This document shows, one piece after another, positions 1-10,750 of a stretch of DNA of 64,000 nt. The notes below the pieces were generated by a model. It had not been told where the DNA came from, made no database searches, and was given only the letters and a program-made list of their open reading frames with translations. The stretch is from Rhizoclosmatium globosum (Eukaryota > Chytridiomycota > Chytridiomycetes > Chytridiales > Chytriomycetaceae), in assembly GCA_002104985.1 (NCBI GenBank), contig MCGO01000023.1:372001-436000 (forward strand). Direction: 5' to 3'. Numbering within the stretch: the first letter of the stretch is position 1; every line of letters begins with the position of its first letter. A program made the translations under genes and the position numbers.

Positions 1-846
1 CGAGACCAGAGGTTGGTTCGTCTAAGAAGAGAACTTGTGGGTTGGTTACCATTTCCTGGTTGAAGAACGAAGAGTCAGATGAGTAATATAATAAAAAGGA
101 AGGATGAATACCATAGCCATGGCACAACGTTTTCTTTCTCCACCACTAACACCTTTGATGTGCGTGTCTCCGATAATGGTATCGCGACACTTTCCAAGAT
201 TTAACTCTTCAATGATTTGATTCACGCGTTTTGTTCGTTCTTCAGGAGACACAGATTTAGGGAGACGCAAAGTTGCACTCATAGTGATTGCTTCCGTGAC
301 AGTCATTGTGGAGAGAATGACATCGTCTTGGAATACAAACCCTGAGATGTCCTTCATTTGAGAGCCGGTGACAGGAACTGAGTTGACGGAAATTTGGCCT
401 GTCTGAGATCCAATTTTCATTTCGCCAGCTGACGTGAGTCAGTCGTCGATCTTGTTGCGTTAATACTCACCAAGCAAGTTGAGGAAACTGGTTTTACCAG
501 CGCCTGACGCGCCCATCACGGCTGTGAAGCGTCTTGGTTTAAAGATCTAGATTGTAATGTGAATATGATTTGCTTTGAAGAACTGTGAACTTACGCCTGT
601 GATATTCTGAACAAAATGGGACGAAAGGATTCCGCCATATCGTTAGCAAATTAAGATCGTGATTCAAGTATACAAACCTTGAGGATAGTTTTCTCCGTGA
701 CTACCTGAGCATAAGGGATGAATCAGACGTTGTATTAGGCTCGGCTTGGCGACACGCACCTTCTTCCGCCCTTCTTTGCTTGTTATCGGAACTGTGAAGC
801 ATAGGTCTTTGAAAACAATCTGGCATTCTGCAGCTGTTGATCCCAT
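1..846 (-). CDS. ABCG-family (White/PDR half-type) ABC transporter, N-terminal part
   Basis: Nucleotide-binding domain of an ABCG transporter, read right to left and running off the left edge. Splicing gives exons 846-760, 704-678, 606-595, 546-471, 428-112 and 55-1. The product shows Walker A GASGAGKTS, a Q-loop region (FVFQDDVILSTMTVTEA), the signature VSGGERKR and Walker B LFLDEPTSGL. NBD before TMD is the order typical of ABCG proteins. The start at 846 (MGSTAAECQIVFKDLCFTV) fits the usual short leader before the NBD. All exon phases agree. The third exon is only 12 nt (Asn-Ile-Thr-Gly) but is needed for the conserved LKNITGIFKP stretch. Substrate cannot be told because the membrane domain lies outside the window. 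Likely an ATP-driven lipid or drug exporter. Confidence 0.9.
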
Positions 847-960
847 GAGCGAGTGGTTTCAAAGAAGGATTTGTCAACAATTAGGATTGTCAAAGACCAG
901 TTGTGAAAAACAGATTAAACAAAGTATACATCTATTGGGTATATGACGGCGGTGCCGCTT

Positions 961-1469
961 CTATCTCGAGTGCAAACTTCTCAGAGCTTCTTCAATTCTC
1001 AGCCGTTCCCCAGTTCGCTCGATTTTAAGTACATTTGCAATCTGCTCAATTGATATCAGCATCAAACCCTCCCATCAATATCTTCTTTGTATTATTATTT
1101 GTGAGAAACATTCGGTGAAACGTACATCCTCACCAATGACACACTGGCGGTCCTTTGGCTGCCTCCATTATTTAAAACCCATCGAGCCACAAATGCAGCC
1201 GACCAAGTCACGGGATTCGATGACATAGCAGCGCCAGGCTCTTTCTTCTCTTGAAAAATTTCTGGTGACAGTTGCTGAAGCTGATGGATTCCGTCCCAAA
1301 TGGATGGTTTGCGTTCATTCTCTGATTGTTCTGACAATATGGTTACTTCATTCGGTGCATCTGACAACACGCTGGTTTCATCTGGCGACTTTGTCGTAAT
1401 TGGTCGATGCTGTTGGTCCTGAATACAGGCCCGGAGCATCTGGACAGGAATAGGAATCTTTTTCGGCAT
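961..1469 (-). pseudogene. truncated copy of the neighbouring SAM-domain membrane protein gene
   Basis: Reading from 1469 gives a Ser/Thr/Glu-rich leader and then the start of a SAM domain (TWSAAFVARWVLNNGG) that parallels the one in the gene just upstream (1628-3108). Farther on, EDIDGR, LMLISIEQI and RTGERLRIEEAL are recognisable but lie in different frames. A GTGAGG...AAAG intron around 1095-1145 and at least one indel near the DGR codons are needed to join them. The copy has no extracellular or membrane-spanning part, so it looks like a partial tandem duplication of the 3' half. It could still be a small soluble SAM protein if the frame breaks are sequence errors. Confidence 0.55.
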
Positions 1470-1627
1470 TAATAAAAGGATACAGTCCTTGGGGCTGGCA
1501 TGGTATCATCGACTTGACGTAGCCTAGAGCTGTTATTTCGGCTGAAATACTTGACAATTCTCATTTCAGCCCATAAGTCATGAAAAATAGTATTGATAAG
1601 AATAGGGTATCAAATATTTCAGAAGTT

Positions 1628-3108
1628 TTAAAAGTAAGGGGTATACGATGGTGGATTCGCGTCTTGCTCTCCACACAGCTTTTCATGCGCCTCTTCAATT
1701 CTTAATCTCTCCCCTGTCTTTTCAATTTTCAATACAGTCACTATATCTTGGCTTCTGATTCTCATCAGAGCTCGACCGTCAATGTCCTCCTCCAGAGCTA
1801 CGTCTGCAGTTTTTGGCTTCCGCCACTGCTCAAGATCCAGGCCGCGACAGCTTTTGTCGACCAGTTTTGCGGATTTTGTGGTCTCTCTCTTGGCATGGAC
1901 TGCTGTTTGATGTTGTTGACGATGGTGGCCTGCATTTCTTGGAAGATGGAACCTTTTCGTGAACGAGCCGGGGTTGATGAATCTGCTTGGAGGGGATCCA
2001 ATGACCCGTGGCGCAGATTGTTGAGTCCTGAAAACAGAGTCGGCTTTGGTGGAAGTGGCTCTGCTTCTTGTGACGATGTAAACACAGTTATTTCAATATT
2101 GTCTGTAGCAGGCGCATCAACAGCTTTTGGTGTTAAAGGCGGCGATAGCGTTAAGTCATAAAGGATATCTTTGCTGTCGGGTGCGGGTTGACCTGATGAA
2201 TTGGAATCATCTGCCTTTGGTGCATCCTGGATTGGTCCCTCAGAAGTTTGCGAAGATCGCCGTCGAACGTATACAAGTCCAGCGACGATAGCCCCAACCG
2301 CGATGAGACCAACTAATAATTGATATTGAACAAATTAGAGCACATAATAACACAATCCAAAACACAAACCTACTCCGCCAACTACCGCACCAGCATTCGT
2401 TCCACCATTTGATGGCGTATCAGGAGCAGATGAAGGTATAGGAACTGATGGCTCATTATTAACCTGCTTTATATTCCCTGGCCGGGTTACTGGCGGCGGC
2501 ACAAAGTCCGTTGACACTGCTGGTGGACCAGCCCACAAATTTGACTGAGTCGATGTCGTACTTATCCATTTCGTGTCCAGCGGAACCGTAACAGTCCCAG
2601 TAAAAACCTGATCCGTAGTCGTACACGTCGTGTTATCACTCTGACAAACAAACCCAAAGCACCGCCCAACTTCCAAACAGTTCGACGCCGCAGCAGTCCA
2701 GTTATTAAATGTATCGCCCGTGAAATAAGCCGATGACAGTACGGGGCTGTCGACAGAACTGAAACCGACTGTATAACCTTTTTGATTGGTTGTTGCTGCA
2801 CGGTTGAATGATCCTGATACAAGTGGAAGGGAGCCTAACCAGCAGTATGTTTGATTTTGTGGGATGTAGAGGTGACATTCCATGACGCGACATTTAGGGT
2901 CAGACAGGCACCAAGTTCCTGCGAGCGTCTGGTTATAGAATATGCAGTTTCTGTTTCCGTTGTTTGTGTCGCTTGTATCGAGACCAGGCGCGTATGGACA
3001 GGTATACAAATCGCGTTCTTTGTCGATGAATGGGTATGGGTCGAGGTCATGGAAGGGTATCATGCCTTTGATGTAGCCGACATTGTGCAGCGACGCGTAG
3101 CCACTCAT
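1628..3108 (-). CDS. single-pass membrane protein with cytoplasmic SAM domain
   Basis: Exon 3108-2370 encodes a Cys- and Asn-rich domain with many N-glycosylation sequons, then a Pro/Ser-rich stalk. A 57-nt intron (2369-2313) splits the membrane helix (GAVVGGV + GLIAVGAIVAGLVYV followed by RRR). The cytoplasmic tail ends in a SAM domain: NWSTKAVAAWILSSGG, then EEDIDGRALMRI and KTGERLRIEEAH. The frame breaks once, inside a run of five T (plus strand 1810-1814). One extra base there restores a continuous GGSQKTADVALEEDIDG reading to the stop at 1630-1628, so I treat it as an indel. No signal peptide is visible at the chosen start, which follows an in-frame stop; a short upstream exon may be missing. 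SAM domains mediate oligomerisation or scaffold binding. Specific role unknown. Confidence 0.6.
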
Positions 3109-3192
3109 TTGAAGTTAGATGTGGATGCGTTGGGTGGCTTTCTGACAGGTCTTCCGTTTGAGATTGGGTGACAATTACGATTTATTATTCAA

Positions 3193-3659
3193 CTATAGGA
3201 AATTATAGTAGATACGTCTAAGACTTTGAGGCTCGCAACACATTCTCTTGTCTTCCAGTAACTGAAACCCGTATCGTTGAACCGCGTCCTCTATTACAGG
3301 AGGAAGGACATTGAAAGATTCCATAGGAGGGTATATCAGGCTACTTGATTGGGCAGTTAGATTTTTTCTCGCCATCATACGCTGTTTTGAAGCTTCGAGC
3401 GCTTCAAGCTGCGCGTTTGCGGTTGGCTTTACGGATGTGGGATTCAAACGAAACTTCGTTGAAAGCAACTTCATCAAGCGACTGATTCCAGAAAATGGAG
3501 CACAAGATTCAGTGAGCATATTTGGCTTTTTGGGGTCTTTTTGTAGAGTATGGCAAGAATGACGGTTTTAATAAGGACACTGGAACAGCAGAACCACAGA
3601 AGTCGAACTTGTAACACAGCCATTGTTCCGCCACAAAACATCAAAAGTGATCCACACAA
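3193..3659 (-). CDS. small hypothetical protein with N-terminal hydrophobic segment
   Basis: Two overlapping minus-strand reading frames probably form one small gene. The first (3659 to about 3500) starts MCGSLLMFCGG and is hydrophobic, like a signal anchor. The second (to 3193) encodes a polar segment ending in RRIYYNFL. A frame change near 3500-3520 is required, either a weak intron (GTCCTT donor) or an indel. I recognise no family. It may be a remnant of the surface-protein gene next to it. Confidence 0.25.
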
Positions 3660-3793
3660 TATATTTACTTTGCTAGGCTATGAGAGAAAAAACAGGGTCT
3701 TGAAATAAATAAATACGACTGCACAAGAAAACCACATGGAAAAAAAGTCCTGAAATGACAATGCACAACCCCAACCCAACCTCATCGAATCAT

Positions 3794-5884
3794 CTAAGAA
3801 AATGCCTTCAAAAGCCGACAATTCCTTCCAAACTCCCACACAGCAATCCGTTTATCCTGTGCGCTACTCACAATCCGCCACGCATCCATTTGTACATGAA
3901 ACACCCAACTATTATGAACACCTTCCAAAATATGCATGCATTCTCCAGTTGCGCGGTCCCAAATTCGGATTGTGTTGTCGTATGATCCAGAAACGATCCG
4001 TTCGTCGTCGAAACAGAGTGTTCGTACAAGGTTTGAATGGCCCTCGAGAGTTCGCAGGCAAACACCTGTCGCAGCATCCCATATTTTGATTGTGAAATCG
4101 TTGGACCCTGATAGAATGACTTTCCCGTCAAATTGGACGCACGCGAGACCTCGTGTGTGACCTACGAATGTGCGTACTAATGTGCCTGTGTTTAGGTTCC
4201 TAAAATGTTTGCAGATTTGAGTATTATGATGCTAAGGGGGAAGTGGACAAGTAATCTCACCAGAGTTTCACGACACAATCTCCACTTGCACTAACGACTT
4301 GATCTCCATGCATATGTACAGCATTTACAGCGGCTTGATGTCCTTCAAGACTATACAGCATCGCTCCAGACGCCAAGTCCCATACTTTTAACGTACAGTC
4401 TTTGGAACAGGTTACAATGCGAGTGGAATCAAAGCGGATATCAAGAACGGGTAATGCGTGGCCCAACAATCGACGAATTATATTTCCCGTCACGTAATCC
4501 CACACAATCGCGGTCGAGTCAGATGAACCTGTCACAATGTACTTGGTGGAGTCATGTTGCATGCACAGAATAGATCCTTCGTGACCTATGCACATTAAGT
4601 TAGTTTTAAGAGCGTCCACACACATTTCCACTCAAGTGTTTTTGACTCGCTCCTCTTCGTGGTCATACAAGCACACTATTTTAATTTCGTTCGCAACTCT
4701 TCAATCACCCTGTAAAAGCCAATTCGCTTCGCTCGACATTCCCCATTCATCAAATTTCCTCATCCTCATTTCACTTCTGAGGTGATGTACGCGATTCGTT
4801 CGCTTCACTCACAAACACGTATTGTCATTCAGTCATTCACTTATTCACTCCTTCGTTTTCCCTCGTTTAATAAACTCACCAGTAAGAGTTCGCAAACAAT
4901 GAATAGATTCGATATCCCAGAATTTGAGGGAACGGTCGCGAGATCCCGACACCAACAAATCACCAGCAAATTGAATACAATAGACAGCATCCAGATGACC
5001 CGTGAAGGAGCGAACAGAATAATTCCCGTGTTTCCAGTTATTGTATAGAATCATACGCTGCCTGAATATTTCCTTCCAATTGAGGTCATAGTGTTGAGAA
5101 GAGAGGGAGCCAGAGGAAGAAGTAACAGAAGAAGTGGCAGTATGAAAGACGGCAGGAAGAGGAGGAGGAGGAGGAAGAGGGTCACGTCTGTTTGAGTAAT
5201 CCAACGAAGTCTGCAGAGTAGGAGCCCCAGGAGTAGTCCCCCCATCCAAATCCATGTTTGAGTTATTCCGATCAATCAATGGATCCCAGTGAAAGACACG
5301 TGGATCGCAGGGCTCCTTCTCAGCGTGAACGACAAAGGGCGTCCGTGTTTTCGCCCAGTTTCCGGCCAACTTTTCAGCGACGGTCCTCAGTTTCTCGCCG
5401 CCAAACTTTGCCACAAACGCGGCTTTCCAGACCAGGTTGTCGTTGGCAGCGGCGGCCCATTTCCTGTTGAGCGATGCGACCGAGGCAATTGACTTTGGCG
5501 AAGCGGCGGCGGCAACAACGATTTGGACGGCGACTTCGAAGGGAAGCGTGGCTGTGGCGTCTGGTTTGGTTTGTGTCTTTAAATAAGTGGTGGGTGGTTC
5601 AATCAACGAAACATCATCACCTTTGCTTTCGCTTTCGTCGCGTCCAAAGGCTGAATCAGTTGCACTCAAACAGAGTTCGTCGTCGGCTTCGATTGTGGTG
5701 GTGGTGGTGGTTGTGGTTGTGTTCAGGCGGAGGTCTGGTGGAAGAAGTGGGTGGGGGTATCGTTAGTGATTGCTTCCTGGCTGACGGTGTCTCTTCTTTC
5801 CTCGAAGTTACTCGATTCGATACTGGAAGAAAGAGAAGAGAGGGCTGCCTTACCTCCGAAGCTGTCTCCTCGGCGACTCGACAT
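3794..5884 (-). CDS. F-box/WD40-repeat protein, probable SCF ubiquitin-ligase substrate receptor
   Basis: Exons 5884-5854, 5734-4880, 4585-4261 and 4199-3794 join in phase to a 538-residue protein. An F-box-like segment (LPFEVAVQIVVAAA ... LNRKWAAAANDNLVWKAAF) near residues 60-110 is followed by a linker and seven WD40 repeats, each with GH near the start and WD, WN or WE at the end (for example GHEGSILCMQ ... IVWDY). This is the Cdc4/Fbw7/beta-TrCP layout. By family knowledge the F-box binds Skp1 and the propeller binds phosphorylated substrates. The start at 5884 (MSSRRGDSFG) precedes a 119-nt intron and a poly-Thr stretch. Intron 4879-4586 is unusually long (294 nt) and resembles two other long introns in the window. 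The substrate cannot be named. Confidence 0.88.
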
Positions 5885-7657
5885 TTTGCTGGAGTAAATC
5901 TCTTCTTCCTCTCTCTCCTTCATAGAATTGTGCCTCCTCGCATTCCAACATCCTTTCTTTAATATGACGTAGATTTTGTGTTTATAGACGGTAGCCAAAT
6001 TTAATAGGAATTCTCTGTTCACCTCGTCGCAACTTCCCTCCACAGTGCCGCCAAAACGCTCCATGGTGGGGAATTTTCTTTCTTGAAAGGCCGGACCTTG
6101 ACCACTGGACAATCTGGGACCTTATTTGCACACTCCAATCTGATTGACCAGATAACTTCGAGGAATTCACTGCTTACGCGATTTCGAGCCTTTGTTACTC
6201 ATTTAAACGATAATCTAGATATGGGTTAATGCCACAATATGATTACAAACAGCGAAGTGTTTGACGATGAAAACGCGACTAGAGTCATACGTTCAAGCCA
6301 CTTCGTTCTTCTCACATAGCAGGTTGCTAATTGTGGAGTTTCATTGCAGACATTTAAATTTATCAGCTTCTTGAACGAGTAACAGTTGTGGAATGGGTTT
6401 AGTGTTGGACAGCAGTGGAAACTCTGAATACGCACAATTTACAACGCATGGTAAAGGATTTATGAAGAGCTAATTTGTGGCTTTCTAATGAATTAAAAAT
6501 CATCCAAATCCGATACTTCTAGCTGGAGTTACAGTAATGACTTTGTTTAAAGGTGACAAACACAATAATTGACCTATAATATTGGGTATCAACGAAAAGA
6601 GCTCGTTTAGAGCTTTCGAAAGGAAGATGCTTTAATGAGATTCGGCATAGATATTGTACTTTTAAAGTGGGTGACACTAAAAAATCGGGTGGCTGGAGAG
6701 CCAAGAAAGCATGCACCTTCTGCATTCCATCTCCATCACTTACCTAGAAGCTCTTTAGAGCCTCCTGAATTACTTCAGCTTAATAAAACAGATAGAGAGA
6801 GTAGAACTCTGTTGAATCCAAAGCTGAGGAATATTCGGATCCTGAGATATGCCCGATCACAGCGTGAAAATACTGCGACTGCGTAGAACGTATTTAGAGC
6901 TTTCCAACGAATCTGGAATAGTCTGAATTGGAGCAGTATTGGTGGAGTTAGAGTCAGTGGGAGTGTTTGAGTGTTGGAAAGCCATCACAGAGTGCAACTG
7001 TTGCATGCCCTCTCCATCACTTACATTAAGGCAGTTTAAAGCCTCTTGAATTGGTCCATAACCAGTCTCCCAGCTGTGCTTTTGCCCTAAGGGGTGAAAC
7101 CTCTCTTGATTCCTTAAGAAGTCAACAGAGGCTTCTTCCTTTTATTCCTTTTATGGTTTTCTGTCTTGGGTTTCAATAAAAGAATTTGAAGTGATTCTTT
7201 CTGACTGTAAACTTTTTGACTGCTGATTTTTCAATCACATATTTGTTGATTAAGGTCAATGTGTACTGCAATCTATCCAAGAGATGGAAACACTCCACAA
7301 ATCAAAAAGAAACACCATACCTGCCGACAAGTATGCCTCAAGACTCCAATCATGAGCTGGAATATTCCACAAGAAGTTGGAAGGTCCATGTTGGACCCTC
7401 AGACATCCAGCGCAGCATCACAACCTGGTCCTGTTAAAGCACGTGTACAGGCATGCCATCTGGAGCGCCACAGGTGAGCAGATTTCACTAACACTAGGGG
7501 TGGTCAAAGTTGAGAAATTTGACAAAATGAAAAGCGAAGATTTGGGTGTTTGAAAAGCGACGTTTCATCATTTTGAAAAGCGGTGGTTCAAAACCTGTGG
7601 ATAGGGAGGGTCAGAGTTGTGGTTTTGAACCACAGCCTATTGTGGTGTTTCTTCATA
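5885..7657. other. gene-poor region, 5' flank and degenerate repeats
   Basis: No convincing gene. About 5885-6200 is probably leader and promoter of the F-box gene. From 6500 the sequence is AT-rich with repeated pieces: a 50-bp segment at 6721-6771 (CTCCATCACTTAC, then AGCCTC-TGAATT) recurs imperfectly at 7001-7051. A perfect 13-bp inverted repeat (GTGGTTCAAAACC) lies at 7583-7595 and 7621-7633, just outside the transposon. These look like remains of older mobile elements. Confidence 0.4.
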
Positions 7658-7684
7658 CAGTGGCCACCGACTTGACTCATCAAG
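7658..7684 (+). repeat. left terminal inverted repeat of the transposon
   Basis: 27 bp beginning CAGTGGCCACCGACTTG. It matches the reverse complement of 10107-10133 at 25 of 27 positions. Confidence 0.9.
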
Positions 7685-8021
7685 GAAAACAGTGTTTTTT
7701 CAAACCCTATGTAGTCGTTCATTTTTGACATACTGGGCTAATGAATGCTCCATCTTGTAGAGCATACTGAAATTAATTAGTGGTAGCATGGGAATTAAAT
7801 TTGGTTTTGATTTAAATGAGTAGTTAGCTTCCGAAGTTTGCATTGTCGGGGCCGTTTTACTAATTAAATCCAAACTTTTGGCCAACCCGTTTTCCCGCAA
7901 ACTCCCATATTATACATTGCTAATGAACAAAGACTCTTGCATTAAGGTAATTGAGGGTGCTGAAAACAGTGGTGGAAATGACAAAGCTCCAAAATGTGCA
8001 GTTTTCATTTTTTCCCTCTGA

Positions 8022-10039
8022 ATGCCACCAAAGTCAAAGGCCCGCAAAAAAGCAACAGTTGCAGCTGCAGCCAGATGGAAGAAGGATGTTCCCATTGAGT
8101 CGGAATTGCTTGAGTCAGATGGGCCTGATAGTGATGACTCTGACTCTGAGCCATTGGAGTTGGAGCCAATTGCTGTTGCCGAAGTTCCCGAAGTCCTCGC
8201 TCAACTGACCACTGTTAATGATCTCAAATGGACTCATGCTGCAGAATTGATTGTTTCAGAATCTCGTGCTTTTGGAGACAGTGAACGTACTCGTCGCCGC
8301 CATACTGCTCAACACAACAACACCATACCTGCTCATGGATCAAAAACTCTCGATAAATATTTTCCAATGCCTTCAAAACGTTCTCCATTAATTTTCAAGT
8401 TGTGTCTGCCCAGCTTGCAGATCGAATCAAAACACTGACAAATGATCGCAAATCTAAGAATGAGTTTGGTGATATGGCTCTTACTGATCTTCCGAGACTA
8501 ATGGCTGTAAATTCATACTTCAAGCTTATTTTGGAAGGAAAACAGCGGATTGAAGCATCAGAAATTGTTTCAAAAGTTGTGTTATCACGTGGAGTTTGGG
8601 GTGCACGGATTTTGCGTGGCTGGGCCAATATTTACTTCAATAACCTTATGCTGCCAATGATTAATCAAGGAAACCACATCAAAGTTAAAAGTTTGATCCA
8701 TGATGAGGATGTTCGAGCTGCTTGTCGCACGTTCTTGAGGTCTGTAAAACCTGATGAACGGTCTTTCCAGAAATGGAAAGAATATGTGAATTTTGAGCTG
8801 CTTCCTGTTTATGCCAATCTCACAGCAAAGACAGGATTCAAAGATACAACTTTGTACCGCTGGTTGTCAATATTAGGCTTTGATTACACTCAAATCAAAA
8901 AAGGTGTTTATGAAGACGGTCATGAGCGTTCTGATGTTGTGGCTTACCGTGGACCATATTGTGCTGAGCTTTTGGCTTTACTTCCACGTTCAACTCAGTG
9001 GGAGGAGCAAAATGGTGGTTTGGTTGAAGTTACTCCAGTTTTGGTTCCTGGAGAGGAAGAAATTGTCTTTGTTGTTCAAGATGAAAGTGCATTTGCTGCC
9101 AACGATGGGAAAAAACTTGTTTATCTGCAACGTGGTGAAAAAGTTTTGCGGCCCAAGGGAAATGGAAAGTCTTTGATGATTTCTGGATTCAACTGCCAAT
9201 GTCATGGGCTTTTTCATCACATCATAATTAGTCCAGGTAAAAACTCTGATGGTTGGTGGACTTGTGAAAACTTGATTGACCAATTGGGTGATGCAATCAA
9301 GGAATTTGATCGAATCCACCCAAACAAGACAGGGGTTTGGATATTTGATCATTCAATGAATCACTTGAAAAAGCCTGTTGATGGTCTTGTGGTTTCAGAT
9401 GATTTGCCATCAAAGGATAATGGAAAGAATGCACCAAAGATGAGACCTGGATGGTTTGAGACTGAGGATGGTGAAAGAATCATTCAGCAAATGCAGTTTG
9501 ATGATGGAAAACCAAAGGGATTGGTTACTCTTTTGGCTGAAAGAATTGGATCAAAACAAGTTCCAAGGCTTCGAAAGTGTACTCGAATTCCATGTGAGGA
9601 TGTTTTTCCATTTGGTTGTTGTCAAGTTAATGCACTTTCGCATTTTCCTGATTTTTTGGAGCAGAAGTCAATGCTTGAAGAAGCCTTTGCTGATGTCAAG
9701 CACATGATGAAGCTCAACCCAAAGTTTCACTGTGAGTTGTCTTGGATTGAAAATGTGTGGGGTGACATGAAACGCTTTACTCGAGCAAACTGCTCCTATA
9801 GCTTTACAGCCTTGAGGGAAACTCTTCCAGAGGCAATTCAGTACGTAAATTCTGCTGAAGGATTGGTCAGGAATAAGCGTTATCAAAGGAGATGTTTCAG
9901 GCTGATTGATGCATACCATAAAGGGTATTCTCTTGCCTTAGCTGAGTTTGCAGCAAAGAAGTACAAAAGCCATAGAATGATTCCCACAGAAGCTGTACTG
10001 AGTGAAATTCAGAGAGAATTTGAAGCTGTTTATGATTAA
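8022..10039 (+). CDS. DDE transposase of the Tc1/mariner-like element (one frame break)
   Basis: The first part from ATG 8022 encodes a basic, acidic-rich N-terminus ending KTLDKYFP, a motif often seen ahead of the DNA-binding part in such fungal transposases. After a frame change between about 8345 and 8400 the rest runs open to the stop at 10039. Candidate catalytic residues are the Asp in VVQDESAF, the Asp in WIFDHSMNH and the Glu in CELSWIENVWGDMKRFTR, all in the usual order. The spacing between the second Asp and the Glu is longer than in classical Tc1, as in an inserted subgroup of this fold. The frame change may be a sequencing indel, a short intron or a real inactivating lesion, so activity is uncertain. 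The enzyme would cut at the terminal repeats and integrate at TA. Confidence 0.82.
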
Positions 10040-10106
10040 TTTCATCTTTTATTTTTGGAAAGACGAATCGTTTTATAAAAATTTTGGTCCCAAAATTTTG
10101 GCCACA

Positions 10107-10133
10107 CTTGATGAGTTAAGTTGGTGGCCACTG
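10107..10133 (-). repeat. right terminal inverted repeat of the transposon
   Basis: 27 bp ending GGTGGCCACTG, followed by TA. It is the inverted partner of 7658-7684. Confidence 0.9.
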
Positions 10134-10135
10134 TA

Positions 10136-10750
10136 CGTTTATTTGGTAGAATGCTCTGAATAAAAAGTCACCACCTCATCAACAACAACAGTAACATTGG
10201 ACATTCTTAATCAGTTTTAAATTACCCCATCTGATAACTATTGAAAATGATGGGCTAGACTCCAGTCACCCACCCACAATTCTGCAGGAAATCTATTAAT
10301 AGAACTGTAAGGAAAGTGGGCCCAACCCCCTCAAACTCCCCCCTTTCAGAAACAGGTTGGCAAGCAACCTGCAATTTGAGAACTGAAGTATGTGATACTG
10401 TCGAAAAACGACCAAGATAATCTGATGAATGGAATATTAGAAGTTTTGAAGGAAGAGATGGTTCCGGAATCTACTTGAATTAAAAATATATACATTCGCC
10501 ACTCTCTCAACTTCTCGGGCTTCAGACTCTTGACGATACCACGGAAATAATTACAAACGTATATATTTTATTTATGCCCTTAGCCACAAGTAGTCTTCAG
10601 ACACAAGTTTTGCGTGAGACACAAGTCAGATATGGGTTTTTTCTCAAAGTCGCCGTTCGGGCTTCGGGATCTGGAGTCGGGCTTCGGTCCAAGTAACCAA
10701 TAAATACTGCACGTTTTTTCTTTCCATTCTTCTTAGACTCATTTTGAAAA
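10136..10750. other. intergenic, no gene seen
   Basis: AT-rich sequence between the transposon and the next gene. No supported coding region. The last part before 10751 is presumably the promoter of the surface-protein gene. Confidence 0.4.

Larger units (their letters stand above)
7658..10133 (+). mobile_element. Tc1/mariner-like (IS630 superfamily) DNA transposon, near complete
   Basis: A 2476-bp element bounded by 27-bp terminal inverted repeats. The left repeat starts CAGTGGCCACC at 7658 and the right repeat ends GGTGGCCACTG at 10133, with only two mismatches between arms. Each end is flanked by the dinucleotide TA (7656-7657 and 10134-10135), the target duplication expected for this superfamily. 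The interior holds one transposase gene. The near-identical ends suggest relatively recent insertion, here into older repeat-rich DNA. Confidence 0.88.

Noticed and set aside
1798..1815. Programmed -1 frameshift in the SAM-domain gene
   Set aside because: No slippery heptamer is present. The site is a five-base homopolymer, and similar one-base deficits occur in many unrelated genes, so an indel is more likely.
5823..5854. A 31-nt intron (GTAAGG to CTTCCAG) in the F-box gene leader
   Set aside because: Too short for splicing in this genome. The same donor with the acceptor at 5735 gives a 119-nt intron and a continuous frame.
5474..5962. 162-codon plus-strand frame opposite the F-box gene
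   Set aside because: Arg/Trp-rich antisense product with no domain; the minus strand encodes a clear F-box/WD40 protein.
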